61,702 nt of DNA. Origin: Gemmatimonadota bacterium. Its GTDB lineage: Bacteria > Gemmatimonadota > Gemmatimonadetes > Gemmatimonadales > Gemmatimonadaceae. Of the stretch, positions 8,879-17,317 are shown one piece after another. Within the stretch, counting starts at the first letter, position 1; every line of letters starts with the position of its first letter. The notes under the pieces are model-generated. The model did not search any database and was not told the origin of the DNA. It saw only the letters and a program-made list of their open reading frames with translations. A program made the position numbers and the translations under genes. The stretch covers positions 1 to 61,702 of the forward strand of contig JAQBPV010000422.1 in assembly GCA_028287345.1 (NCBI GenBank), in the 5' to 3' direction.

Positions 8879-10173
8879 GCGGCGAACGTCAACAGCGTCT
8901 GTCCGGTGCCGTGCTGTACACGCAGCGCGACATCATGCCCCGCACCGTCAGTGAGGACATCCACCGCCGTCACGCTGCCGATGCTGCGCGACAGATGCCG
9001 GCCCCCAGCGGCGCGATCGCCGAGCATGAGATCCACTCGACCGTCACGTTCGCTGTAGGATGTGCCGAGCAGTGGCCAGTTGTACTCCTGGGCCTGCGCC
9101 CCCAGCTCGAGGTCATCCACTTCGAGGATCGTGCGGCGACCCGCGTTGCGCTTGCTGAAATCCGATAGCAGACGACTCCACGCCATCGGCGACTCGAACG
9201 ACTCGCCGGCGGAACGAGCGCGCGCCGACGGCGCCAGCGCAGGAAGCGGATCGCGCGGCACCGTCAACAGCGAACAGGTTGCGCCGCGCATGAGCTGCGC
9301 GGTGACGCTGCCAACTATCGCCCGGGCGACGAAGCCGCGACCGTGCGTGCCCGTCGAGATGACGTCGGCGCCGACGCGCTTCGCGTAGTCGAGCAGCTGG
9401 CTTGCCGGACTGCCGCGCATCACCGCGAGCTTTACCGTCACGCCTTCGGGCACGATCAGCCGCGCGGCGACCCCGCCGAGTTGCTGTGTGGCCCAGTCTT
9501 CGTACGACCGCTCGGCGCCGAGGGTGAGTGATTGGGACGTGGGCAGCACGTGCACCAATTCTACGATGCCATCGTCCGCCACGGCGGCGATGGCCGTCTG
9601 CGCGGCGCGCGTTGCGATGTCACTGAAGTCGATGGCGACGACGGCATGCTGCGGCGGCAACGCAGCGGATGCGGGCACGGCAAGCACCGGAACTCGCGCG
9701 ATGCGCGCTAGCTGCAGTGCGGTCTCGTCGCTGAAGATGCGATGCGCCATGTCGTGTCTTCCCAGTCCGACGACGGCGAGCGCCGCACGGCGCTCGATGG
9801 CGACGCGAGAGATGGTGAAGGCAGCGTTGCCGTCGAGCACCGTGACGGAAAGGATGACGTCGGGGCCAAGGACGCGCGCAATCTGCTCCTCGACTTCCTT
9901 GCGTCGCATCGTCCAGCGGCGGAGGCCTTCGACCTCGCCGAAGTACATGTTCTCGGTGGCGATGACCGGCTCGGACTGGATGACGGTCATCAGCTCGAGC
10001 GTGGCGCCGGTGGCCCGTGCCCGGGCGGCAGCGACACGCAACGCGCCGTCGGAGCGCTCGGTGCCATCGGTGGCCATCAGGACGATGGCATTCCGCCTCG
10101 TGTCGTCAACCGGCTGTGGCTGCGCGACGAGATATGGAGAGTCAGCGTGGGGGCGTTCAATGGTCTGCGTCAT
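8875..10173 (-). CDS. Tandem universal stress protein with C-terminal DUF5335-like domain
   Basis: A 432-residue cytoplasmic protein with two UspA domains. The first runs from about residue 30 (AIVLMATDGTERSDGALRVA). The second begins near residue 175 (HAVVAIDFSDIATRAAQ) and contains the ATP-site pattern GTHGRGFVARAIVGS (G-x2-G-x9-G-S). A third region, about 325-430, has FSKRNAGRRTILEVDD, HLSRSIGSVTAVDVL and VALRVQHGTGQTLLTF, resembling DUF5335. The start at MTQTIERP was preferred over an upstream in-frame start. The protein at 14569-15885 has the same three-part order. Two-domain universal stress proteins typically bind ATP during energy or redox stress. Confidence 0.85.
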   Translation of the reverse strand: MTQTIERPHADSPYLVAQPQPVDDTRRNAIVLMATDGTERSDGALRVAAARARATGATLELMTVIQSEPVIATENMYFGEVEGLRRWTMRRKEVEEQIARVLGPDVILSVTVLDGNAAFTISRVAIERRAALAVVGLGRHDMAHRIFSDETALQLARIARVPVLAVPASAALPPQHAVVAIDFSDIATRAAQTAIAAVADDGIVELVHVLPTSQSLTLGAERSYEDWATQQLGGVAARLIVPEGVTVKLAVMRGSPASQLLDYAKRVGADVISTGTHGRGFVARAIVGSVTAQLMRGATCSLLTVPRDPLPALAPSARARSAGESFESPMAWSRLLSDFSKRNAGRRTILEVDDLELGAQAQEYNWPLLGTSYSERDGRVDLMLGDRAAGGRHLSRSIGSVTAVDVLTDGAGHDVALRVQHGTGQTLLTFAA

Positions 10174-10196
10174 TTCGATTCTCGGTGAGTGACCAC

Positions 10197-10223
10197 TGGC
10201 GCGCCGCGGGTCGCGGCGCGCCA
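10197..10223 (-). terminator. Strong GC hairpin between porin-like and stress-protein genes
   Basis: GGCGCGCCGCG (10198-10208) and CGCGGCGCGCC (10212-10222) are perfectly complementary with a 3-base loop. One more flanking A-T pair gives a 12-bp stem. It lies between two genes on the minus strand, after the porin-like stop and before the stress-protein start. There is no T-run, so it may be a partial terminator, an mRNA end stabiliser or an attenuator rather than a simple terminator. Confidence 0.5.
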
Positions 10224-10245
10224 CGAGCACTGGAGCACATGCGGG

Positions 10246-11694
10246 TCAGAAGGCGACGACGCCTTCGACCATGAAGCCGCGGAAGGCGCCGCCGTTGCGG
10301 ATATCGCTCGCCGGGAAGTCGTTGTACTTCTGGTTGACCCACTCGATCTTGGTGAGCAGCGCAGGCGTCACGAACCATCCGGCGGCGAGCTGCGTACGCG
10401 TGACCGACACGGAGTTGGCGACACCAACCAGGGCGCCACTGGCCGTGTTGTAGCGAGCACCGACGTACATCTGCTCGCGGGGCAGGAAGCGGTACACGGT
10501 CTCGCCGGAGTACTGGCTCCACGTGCGGTTGCCGAGTTCCGTCGACGCCTTGCCGGTGGCCTGCTCGATGTTACCGAAGAATTCGATGCCACCGATCTTG
10601 ACGAATGGGTTGAACACGATCGCCGTGATGTTGTCGCTCATGCCGGGGCGAACGTTGCCCGACCATGCATTCGCCGTCTCGGTGGACGCCGTGTTCTCGA
10701 GGACGTCGTAGTAGCGCGAGCCGCCACGGTCGCCGCTGTACAGTGTGTTGCTGGCCGAGTGCGCCGTGCGATAGATGGAACCCGTGAGGCGGACGCGCTT
10801 GGTCGAGTCGATCTGGCGATCGAAGCCGAGCTTGCCGATGTAGCCGGGCGAGCGCTTCTCCGGCGCCGTGACCTGGCCGTGCACTTCACCTGCCGTGATG
10901 CCGGCCATGGCGAGCACGCCAGTCTCATTGCGGAAGTACGCTTCGGCGCCGATCTCGGTGGTGAAGGCGTCCATCAGCAGGTTGCCGACGAATGGGTTGT
11001 AGATCGTGTTGCCGTTGTCGCTGCGACGGAAGTGCTGGTCGCCGTAGTTGACCTCGAAGTGGCCGGCGCGCACCGTGACGAAGTGCATCAACAGGTTGAG
11101 GTAGTCGTTGTCGATGGGCGACGCGTCCATGAGGACATAGCCGTCCTTGACCCACGTCTCCTGATGATGGCGTGCCGACGCGTACGTCGTGACGTTGATG
11201 CGAATGCCCTGCGCGAGCTGCACGCCGAGGTTCAGGTTGGCGACGGCATTGTTGAAGCCGTGCCCGATGGTGATGAGCTGGTTGGCATCGACGCCGGCGG
11301 TAACCTTGGGCGCGGCGGTGTTCTTGTGCTGCAGTCCCTGGAACTGCTGCGTGAACGCGCCGCCCCAGAGGAGCTTGACGCCCTCGAAGGGAATGTTGTC
11401 CTGCTTGGGTGCTTCGAAGACGTTGACGCCGCGCTGGTCAGCGGCGCGGTAGTGCTGGAGCTCGATGGGGCGGTAGAGCAGCGCGATAGCCTTCGCCTTC
11501 GCGGCGAGCATGAGCGAGTCCTCGGCGGTCATCGCCGGCGTCGCCTTCGTGACGGTCTTGGGCGTGACGAGCGTCGTGTCGCTCGTGGTCGCGGGGCTGA
11601 CATGCGACGAGGCGACGGCGGTCTGCGCGGAAGCAAGCAGTGGGCTGGCGGCCAATAGTGCGGCGGCGATAGCAGTGAAACGATTGCGAGTCAT
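10246..11694 (-). CDS. Porin-like outer-membrane beta-barrel protein
   Basis: A 482-residue exported protein with a signal peptide (FTAIAAALLAASPLLASAQ). A Thr/Val/Ser-rich linker follows, then a repetitive beta-strand pattern with many Gly and aromatic girdle residues (FNPFVKIGGIEFFGNIEQA, EQMYVGARYNTASGALVG, KIEWVNQKYNDF). The last residue is Phe (EGVVAF), as expected for a BAM-assembled barrel. I cannot name the transported solute. The start at 11694 has GAGG at good spacing; an in-frame ATG five codons upstream is possible. It follows yceI by 44 bases and is probably co-transcribed with it, suggesting an envelope role. Confidence 0.7.
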   Translation of the reverse strand: MTRNRFTAIAAALLAASPLLASAQTAVASSHVSPATTSDTTLVTPKTVTKATPAMTAEDSLMLAAKAKAIALLYRPIELQHYRAADQRGVNVFEAPKQDNIPFEGVKLLWGGAFTQQFQGLQHKNTAAPKVTAGVDANQLITIGHGFNNAVANLNLGVQLAQGIRINVTTYASARHHQETWVKDGYVLMDASPIDNDYLNLLMHFVTVRAGHFEVNYGDQHFRRSDNGNTIYNPFVGNLLMDAFTTEIGAEAYFRNETGVLAMAGITAGEVHGQVTAPEKRSPGYIGKLGFDRQIDSTKRVRLTGSIYRTAHSASNTLYSGDRGGSRYYDVLENTASTETANAWSGNVRPGMSDNITAIVFNPFVKIGGIEFFGNIEQATGKASTELGNRTWSQYSGETVYRFLPREQMYVGARYNTASGALVGVANSVSVTRTQLAAGWFVTPALLTKIEWVNQKYNDFPASDIRNGGAFRGFMVEGVVAF

Positions 11695-11738
11695 GACTGT
11701 GGTCCTCATGTATGAGTATGGGAAGCGCGACTGCGCGA

Positions 11739-12335
11739 TCAGTTCTTGAGAACGAGGTCGAACTTCACCTGGACCTTGTCGGCGACCTTGATGCTGCCGA
11801 ACATCAGGCTTGGTGCCTTGAGGTCGAAGCCGCTGAGGGCCAGCTCGTAGTTGCCGATGACGCGCAGTGCGCCGTTGCCGGCATCCGTCGCCACGGCCGT
11901 CACGTTCACCGGACGCTCGGCGCCGCCGAGAAGCAGTGAGCCGCGCACGGTGCCCTGTGCGCCTTTCGCGCTCGCGGCAACGTCGTAGCCACTCAGCGTG
12001 AACTTGATGGTCGCGTTGTCCTCGACCTTGATCGCCTTGCGCATATGCTCGTTCATCGTGCCGTTGGCGCAGTCGATCTTCGCGGCCGGGATGCTCAGCT
12101 CGACCGTCTTCACCGCCTTCTGTCCAGCGAGAACGGCGGGAACGGCGCCGGCGCCTTCCGCCTTCACGGTGATCGTGAACTCGGGCGCCTTGCAGGAGAA
12201 GCTCTTCATGGTGGAGGTGCCTTCGACCCAGATCCTGCTCTCCGGCTGTGCGACGAGGAGCTCGGTCTCGGAGCGCGCTGGGACGACGAGGGCGAAGGCG
12301 GCGAAGGCGTGCAGTGCGGTGAGGCGCATGGTCAT
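11739..12335 (-). CDS. YceI-family periplasmic lipid-binding protein
   Basis: A 198-residue protein with a signal peptide (LHAFAAFALVVPARS) and a lipocalin-like YceI beta barrel: SRIWVEGTSTMKSFSC near the start, ELSIPAAKIDCANGTMNEHMRKAI, IKFTLSGYDV, GSLLLGGAERPVNVTAVA and final strand VQVKFDLVL. YceI proteins bind isoprenoid or amide-type lipids in the periplasm and are often induced by base or redox stress. The next in-frame ATG, at 12329, has GAGAA at better spacing and could be the true start. The upstream region carries several GGAGAATC-like motifs shared with other genes of this island. Confidence 0.85.
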   Translation of the reverse strand: MTMRLTALHAFAAFALVVPARSETELLVAQPESRIWVEGTSTMKSFSCKAPEFTITVKAEGAGAVPAVLAGQKAVKTVELSIPAAKIDCANGTMNEHMRKAIKVEDNATIKFTLSGYDVAASAKGAQGTVRGSLLLGGAERPVNVTAVATDAGNGALRVIGNYELALSGFDLKAPSLMFGSIKVADKVQVKFDLVLKN

Positions 12336-12469
12336 TTCTCGGAATCGAGTCGGCGTGTATTCGCCGTCTGAAAGGAGAATCGCTCTTCACTGGAGCCGTT
12401 TCCGCGGGGAGAAAGCCTGAACGTTTCGGGGAGTTCTCGCGCTTTCGCGTCAGGAGAATCCCCCGGGCT

Positions 12470-13258
12470 TCAGTTCAGCTTCGCGGCGCAGACGGGGCGC
12501 GTGCCTTCATAGGACGTCAGCGCAAGCGTCGCCTTGCCGGCGTCGGGCATGTTGCTCTCGAGGCGCAGGATGAGACGGCACGCGTCGTCGGAGAGATGGA
12601 TGCGGATCACGCCTTCGCCCTTGTAGCGGCGTGCATCGCGCACGCGCATCTCCACGATGACCGCGCGGAATCTGCCGGCATCCACTTCGATCTCCTCTCG
12701 CCCCACGACGCGCACGATCGTCGGATTGCGCGCGGCGTCGAAGTGGCGCGACACCGTGAGCTCGGCTTCGTCGGCGAGGGGAAGCGTGCGGAGAAAGTAG
12801 AGAAACGACAGCTCGTCGAGCGGCTGTTCGCTCACGAGCGGACCTTGCGTACCGTCTTCGGCCGCCCAGCGTTTCTCGCTCGCGAAGATGCTCACGTCGT
12901 CGTCATGCTTGGTGAGGAGGTGTCGCTCGCGTGCCGTGAAGCGCAGCGCGGACATGTGCACGGGGTCGAGCCATGAGACACTGCGATCGCTTGCACGCAG
13001 AAAGCCGAGCTTTCCTTCCATGTCGGAATGGAGCGTCCACACCGTGGTGCCGCGCACCTCGCTCGGCCCGTCGACGCGCAGCGTGCCGCGCCCCGATACG
13101 CCGACGTGCACGCGACCGGCGTATTCGAACTTCTCGCCCGGTGCAAAGGGCAGGTCGCCGGACGACTGTGCGTCCGCAGCCACGGCACCGGCGCAAAGAG
13201 TGACGATCGCGATCATGGTCGCGATGGTGGGGCGCTGGAGGGAGACGGAAGAGGGCAT
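12470..13258 (-). CDS. DUF3108 domain exported protein
   Basis: The 262-residue product has a signal peptide (ATMIAIVTLCAGAVAADAQ). The mature domain starts with LPFAPGEKFEYAGRVHVG, the entry block of DUF3108 proteins, and ends ACRLILRLESNMPDAG...LALTSYEG. LDELSFLYFLRTLPL and FRAVIVEMRVRD also fit. The family is a periplasmic beta fold of unknown function, often beside envelope genes. The ATG at 13258 was chosen because it places the signal peptide at the N-terminus; another in-frame start lies seven codons upstream. The neighbours are YceI, the porin-like protein and a sensor kinase on the same strand. Confidence 0.8.
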   Translation of the reverse strand: MPSSVSLQRPTIATMIAIVTLCAGAVAADAQSSGDLPFAPGEKFEYAGRVHVGVSGRGTLRVDGPSEVRGTTVWTLHSDMEGKLGFLRASDRSVSWLDPVHMSALRFTARERHLLTKHDDDVSIFASEKRWAAEDGTQGPLVSEQPLDELSFLYFLRTLPLADEAELTVSRHFDAARNPTIVRVVGREEIEVDAGRFRAVIVEMRVRDARRYKGEGVIRIHLSDDACRLILRLESNMPDAGKATLALTSYEGTRPVCAAKLN

Positions 13259-13336
13259 GTGCGGAGAATCGCCGCGCACGGAAGCCCCAGGTGTCGGGAC
13301 TTCTCCGCAACGCGCGGCGGAGTTTCCCGCTCTTTG

Positions 13337-14476
13337 CTAGAAGGCCGGAGCGGACCGCGGCAAGGTGAATCGCACCGTCGTACCGGTTCCGGACTCGCTC
13401 TCGAGCCAGATGCGGCCCCCGTGCGCTTCGACGATGCCCCGCGAGATGGGCAAGCCGAGTCCGGCGCTGTGGCGGGAGCCTCGGCGGGAGGCGCTCGCTT
13501 GATGAAAGCGATCGAACACGTGTGGCAGCTGATCGGGCGCAATTCCTTCGCCCGTATCGGTGATCTCGAATTCAACATCGGTGTCGCGCGGGATGACCGC
13601 GATCGTCACGCGTCCGCCGGCGGGGGTGAACTTGATCGCATTGCCGATGAGGTTCGAGAGGAGCTGGCCCAGCCGGTCGCGATCCGCCAGGACGACCAGC
13701 GGTGCATCTGGAAGCGTCGCCGACAATGCGACGCCGCCGGCCTCCGCGAGTGGACCAAGACTCTCGATGCTGGTCGTCACGATGAGACCGACATCCGCTG
13801 GCGTCGGGCGGACGGTGAGGTAGCCAGCCTCGAGTCGGGTGACGTCGAGCAGGTCCTGAATGAGTGCGTCGATCTGGTCCGCCGCCTGCCGAATGATCGC
13901 CACGCGATCCATCACATCGGCGACGGAGGCCGCGGGATCGCCCTCGAGAATGCTGCGTGCCAGCATCTTCACCGCGTTGGCTGGATTTCGCAGGTCGTGC
14001 GATACGATACCCATCATGTCGTCGCGCCCCTGCACGGCCTGGCGCAAGGCGTCCTCGGCGCGTTGGCGTGCGCTGATGTCACGGAGGACGGCCGCGTAGA
14101 TGTTGCGCCCGTCGACCTCGATGCGCTCGATCGCCGCCTCCGCCGCGAACTCCTCTCCCGACTTTCGCAGGCCGCTGATCTGCTGGCGGTCGCCCATCAG
14201 CCGCGCGTGGCCATGCGCCGCGCCGAAGCCCGCCACGTGACCGCGATGTGCGGAGCGGTACCGCTCGGGGAGCAGGACTTCGATGAACTTGCCGCCGACT
14301 TCCGCCGCCGCCCATCCGAAAATCCGCTCTGCACCTTGATTGAAGAAGATGATGCGCTGTTCGTGATCGAGTGCGATGACGGCATCGGCGGCAATCGCCA
14401 GCAACCCCGTGAAGAGATCCACCGGAAGTGCCCGGTGCATGGATGCATGCTCGGCGGCAATGTTGGCGTTCTTCAT
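13337..14476 (-). CDS. PAS-domain sensor histidine kinase
   Basis: A 379-residue cytoplasmic kinase without membrane helices. Residues 15-135 form a PAS domain (AVIALDHEQRIIFFNQGAERIFG, ending DISARQRAEDAL). The HisKA dimerisation helix has the phospho-acceptor His near residue 160 in GIVSHDLRNP. The HATPase region has the N box LIGNAIKFTP, the G1 box DTGEGIAPD and the G2 block SAGLGLPISRGIVEAHGG. Its signal is probably intracellular and perhaps redox or gas related, which is inference. No response regulator is adjacent, but two orphan NarL-type regulators lie at 16085 and 21570. The start at 14476 directly follows an operator-like repeat. Confidence 0.9.
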   Translation of the reverse strand: MKNANIAAEHASMHRALPVDLFTGLLAIAADAVIALDHEQRIIFFNQGAERIFGWAAAEVGGKFIEVLLPERYRSAHRGHVAGFGAAHGHARLMGDRQQISGLRKSGEEFAAEAAIERIEVDGRNIYAAVLRDISARQRAEDALRQAVQGRDDMMGIVSHDLRNPANAVKMLARSILEGDPAASVADVMDRVAIIRQAADQIDALIQDLLDVTRLEAGYLTVRPTPADVGLIVTTSIESLGPLAEAGGVALSATLPDAPLVVLADRDRLGQLLSNLIGNAIKFTPAGGRVTIAVIPRDTDVEFEITDTGEGIAPDQLPHVFDRFHQASASRRGSRHSAGLGLPISRGIVEAHGGRIWLESESGTGTTVRFTLPRSAPAF

Positions 14477-14477
14477 G

Positions 14478-14503
14478 AGTGCAATGTACGGTACAGTGCA
14501 ATG
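14478..14503 (-). promoter_or_regulatory. Operator-like repeat at the histidine kinase start
   Basis: The nine bases AGTGCAATG occur twice (14478-14486 and 14495-14503), 17 bases apart. Between them lies the odd palindrome TGTACGGTACA (14485-14495). This sits immediately upstream of the kinase start codon, so a bound regulator could block transcription or translation. No protein can be assigned from sequence alone. Confidence 0.35.
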
Positions 14504-14568
14504 CACGGTTGGCTCCGTAGGCGAGCGCGGCCGATAGGCTGCACCGGGCGCACGGTGCGGCGAGGCTT

Positions 14569-15885
14569 CTACGGCGACCGTTCGGGCGCGACAGGCGTGC
14601 GCGGTGTCACAGTGAGCAGCGTCTCACCGGCGCCGTGCCGGATTCGCAGGGCAACGAGCTCACCGAGCGCATTGCGTGACACCGAAATGCGACGAGCATC
14701 CGGAACCTGCCGCGCTCGGTGCTGTCGTCGACCATTGTTCTCGCCGAGGGCGATGGTGACGAGTTTACCCTGCGGCTCGAATGAAAGGCCGAAGAGGATG
14801 AACCCGCGCTCCCGAGACACGACCCCATGCTCAGGGTCATTCACCTCGAGCGACACGACTCGCCCTGCGTTCTGCCGCGCCAGCGCATCGAGATGCGCCC
14901 CCCAATCACGGCGATCGATGATCTCCTCGCCCGCGCCATCGGGCGCGTCCGAGAGCGACAGGCTGGCGGACGGTGTCTCCGGCGCGATGAGGACCGAACA
15001 CGTCGCACTTCTCACTACGCGCTCCGCCACGCCACCGACGAGGAGTCGCTCCACAATCCGCTGCCCGTTTCGTCCGATCGCGATGAGATCCACGCGATGC
15101 GCCTCGGCGAAATCAACGAGTCGCTCGGCAGGTTGTCCTTCGCGCACTTCAGTCTTCACCCGCATCGTCGACGGCAACGCGAGCACCCGTATGAATTGGC
15201 GGAAGCGATCGGGCAGATGGTGGCGATAGTTGTCGTTTGCACGTGTCGACTCCTCGTCGCTGCCTTCAGCGGGTTGCCAGACGTGGACGAGATGCAACGT
15301 GGCGCCCGGTGCCACGAGGGACGCCGCCGACTGAGCTGCGCATTCGCTCAAGCGGCTGAAGTCCACGCCGACCGCGGCGCTGGCTGGCGCGCTGGCGCGG
15401 GAGTGCGCGACTGCGAAAACGGGACAGTCGGCGAGCCGCACCGTGCGCAGCACCGTCTCCGCGCCGAGCAGGCGATCGATCGCACGCCGTCGCCCGATAC
15501 CCATGACGAGAATGGGCGCTTCGCGCTCACGAGCGACCCGCGCGAGTACGTCTGCCACCTGACCAGGAAGCACTTCCACCGGCCAATTCATCTCGTCGTC
15601 GCTGGGGTCGATGACGCGCGCCAACTCGTGTCGCGTTGCGATGGCGCGCTCCGAGAACAAGGTGCCACCCAGTCCGGCGCCGTCATCGTCCCATACGGAC
15701 GAGGGCAATGGCTCGATTACGGCGAGTAGCGTCATCTCTCTGCCGAGCAGACTCGCAACGACCGTCCCGGCGCGCACGACGCTCGCCGTGTCATGTCCGC
15801 CCGCGCCGACGACCACTGGTCCGCCGCGCACGACTGGGCCCGTTGCAAGGGTGGGGGATCGGTGGGGCATCGTATGAGTCGACAT
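14569..15885 (-). CDS. Tandem universal stress protein with C-terminal DUF5335-like domain
   Basis: A 438-residue protein with the same order as the one at 8875-10173. USP-like domain 1 (about 20-155) ends APILVMGIGRRRAIDRLLGA. Domain 2 (about 165-310) starts AAVGVDFSRLSECAAQSAA and carries IGRNGQRIVERLLVGG, where the usual G-S/T of the ATP loop is G-G, so nucleotide binding may be weakened. The C-terminal domain has HLDALARQNAGRVVSLEV and LRIRHGAGETLLTV, the DUF5335-like part. The ATG is preceded by GGAGGAACC, a clear ribosome site, which excludes the longer upstream frame. It is divergent from the response regulator gene, across a region with an 11-bp inverted repeat. Confidence 0.85.
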   Translation of the reverse strand: MSTHTMPHRSPTLATGPVVRGGPVVVGAGGHDTASVVRAGTVVASLLGREMTLLAVIEPLPSSVWDDDGAGLGGTLFSERAIATRHELARVIDPSDDEMNWPVEVLPGQVADVLARVAREREAPILVMGIGRRRAIDRLLGAETVLRTVRLADCPVFAVAHSRASAPASAAVGVDFSRLSECAAQSAASLVAPGATLHLVHVWQPAEGSDEESTRANDNYRHHLPDRFRQFIRVLALPSTMRVKTEVREGQPAERLVDFAEAHRVDLIAIGRNGQRIVERLLVGGVAERVVRSATCSVLIAPETPSASLSLSDAPDGAGEEIIDRRDWGAHLDALARQNAGRVVSLEVNDPEHGVVSRERGFILFGLSFEPQGKLVTIALGENNGRRQHRARQVPDARRISVSRNALGELVALRIRHGAGETLLTVTPRTPVAPERSP

Positions 15886-15978
15886 GGTTCCTCCAGCGGT
15901 GTGACGCGACGATCTTCGCTCGAAGAATCGTGGTTCGCGGCCGCCACGGTCATCAGGCAATGGAGGACACGGCGTTAC

Positions 15979-16017
15979 GTCGGGAATAGGAGAACGGAAC
16001 ACCGGACTATTCCCGAC
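15979..16017. promoter_or_regulatory. 11-bp perfect inverted repeat in a divergent promoter region
   Basis: GTCGGGAATAG (15979-15989) and CTATTCCCGAC (16007-16017) are exact reverse complements separated by 17 bases. The site lies between the divergent stress-protein and NarL-regulator genes. The right arm extends into TTCCCGACAGAG (16010-16021), which recurs exactly at 20397-20408 upstream of the multicopper oxidase. A dimeric regulator such as one of the local NarL-type proteins is the likely class of binder, by inference. Confidence 0.5.
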
Positions 16018-16084
16018 AGAGGCCGTGTTTCGATCGGCATATCGTTCAATGGTCGAGACGCGTGGCACGAACCGGAGCCTGACC

Positions 16085-16876
16085 ATGACTGATTGTCTAC
16101 CGTGTGCCGCCATGCCAGTGCCGCACGGAACGCTGGCCGAGGTTGGACGTGCGTTGGCGGCGCGGCCTTACGCGCGGCGCGGCGCGGCCATCGCCGAGCA
16201 ACCCATCTGTGTGATCCTCGTGGACGACCACACGATCGTCCGCGCGGGACTGAAGGCGCTCCTGCACAGCTGTCCCGACATTCGCGTGGTCGGTGAAGCA
16301 ACGGGAGGCGATGAGGCGCTCATCCTCACGCGGCGGCTGAACCCGGACGTCGTCGTGATGGACCTGCACATGCCGAACGGCGACGGTGCGTCCACGACGC
16401 GCGCCCTTCGCCGTTTTTCGCCCGACGTACGGGTGCTCATCCTGAGCATGGAAGACGAGCGCGACCAGCTGATCGCCTGCCTGACCGATGGGGCGAGAGG
16501 ATATGTCTCCAAACACGTCGCCGAACGCGAGCTTGCCGAAGCCATTCGTGTGGTGGCGGCGGGCGACGTCTATGTTCGGCCTGCCGTCGCACGGCAACTC
16601 GCCGCGGCCACGGGCCGCGCGGCGGAGCAGGGCGCGGACACGACGGAGAGTCTCGCGCAGTTGAGCGATCGCGAGCGCACTGTCTTCGAGCTCACCGCGA
16701 CCGGCTTCAATGGACCGGAGATAGGCCGGCGGCTCGGCATTACCGCCAAGACGGTGGACACCTACAAGCAGCGTATCACGGCGAAGCTCGGTATCTCACA
16801 TCGCACGGACTACGTTCGCCTGGCGCAGGATCTCGAGCGAGTTACGGCTCAGGACGGGGCGCGCGTGTCGCCGTGA
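16085..16876 (+). CDS. NarL/FixJ-family response regulator
   Basis: A 263-residue two-domain regulator. After an unusually long basic N-terminal segment, the receiver begins VILVDDHTIVRAGLKALL. It has the phospho-acceptor in VVVMDLHMPNGDG, a Ser switch in LILSMEDE and a conserved Lys in GARGYVSKHV. The LuxR-type helix-turn-helix is LSDRERTVFELTATG...GITAKTVDTYKQRI. The C-terminal block closely matches the regulator at 21570, so the two are paralogs. I chose the ATG at 16085; a GTG 60 bases upstream and an ATG at 16112 are alternatives. The kinase at 13337-14476 is the nearest candidate partner. Confidence 0.85.
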   Translation: MTDCLPCAAMPVPHGTLAEVGRALAARPYARRGAAIAEQPICVILVDDHTIVRAGLKALLHSCPDIRVVGEATGGDEALILTRRLNPDVVVMDLHMPNGDGASTTRALRRFSPDVRVLILSMEDERDQLIACLTDGARGYVSKHVAERELAEAIRVVAAGDVYVRPAVARQLAAATGRAAEQGADTTESLAQLSDRERTVFELTATGFNGPEIGRRLGITAKTVDTYKQRITAKLGISHRTDYVRLAQDLERVTAQDGARVSP

Positions 16877-17032
16877 GAAAGGTGCTTCTCTTCGAGCCCG
16901 CTCACTTCATCATGGAACGCGGCATCATGCGTAGCGTGCGCGACCGCGCGGAAGGGACGTATCGCCCAAGCTGAACCCAATGCAGTCGTGGCACTCCGCA
17001 GCAACGCAACCTCCTCGAATCCATAGCACCCC

Positions 17033-17317
17033 ATGAGCGACGCAACATCTTGCTCCAACTGTACCAACTCATCCATCAGCGCCGACTGCACGGTGGATGC
17101 GACGGTGAAAAAGTCACCGTCCGCCCAAGCGGTGCTCGACCGCTATGGCATCGACACGTGCTGTGGCGGGAGCGCCTCGCTGCGCGAGGCAGCACTTCAC
17201 GCGCACCTCGATCCGGATGTCGTCGTCGCTTCGCTCAATGCGGCGCCAGACGACGTGACGACCACCGCATCGCGCGCGCTGCCGCAGGCGACGTCGTGTG
17301 GGTGTGGGCACCGCTGA
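17033..17317 (+). CDS. ScdA/DUF542 N-domain protein (RIC-like, iron-sulfur repair related)
   Basis: A 94-residue Cys-rich protein. The central block AQAVLDRYGIDTCCGGSASLREAA is the DUF542 (ScdA N-terminal) motif (key part RYGIDTCCGG). In RIC/YtfE/ScdA proteins it precedes a di-iron hemerythrin domain that repairs iron-sulfur clusters damaged by nitric oxide or peroxide. Here that hemerythrin domain is absent, and Cys pairs flank the motif (SCSNC near the start, SCGCGH at the end). Its stop overlaps the following gene by one base (TGATG), tying it to a membrane protein that looks haem-oxidase related. A nitric-oxide or redox role is inferred. Confidence 0.8.
   Translation: MSDATSCSNCTNSSISADCTVDATVKKSPSAQAVLDRYGIDTCCGGSASLREAALHAHLDPDVVVASLNAAPDDVTTTASRALPQATSCGCGHR

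Noticed and set aside
11695-12390. N-terminal extension of the porin-like gene through yceI
   Set aside because: Low-complexity Arg/Gly sequence in a different frame from yceI. The signal peptide at 11694 with a ribosome site marks the true start.
13028-15229. 733-codon open frame on the plus strand across the histidine kinase and stress protein
   Set aside because: Antisense to genes with diagnostic motifs. The start and composition do not look coding.
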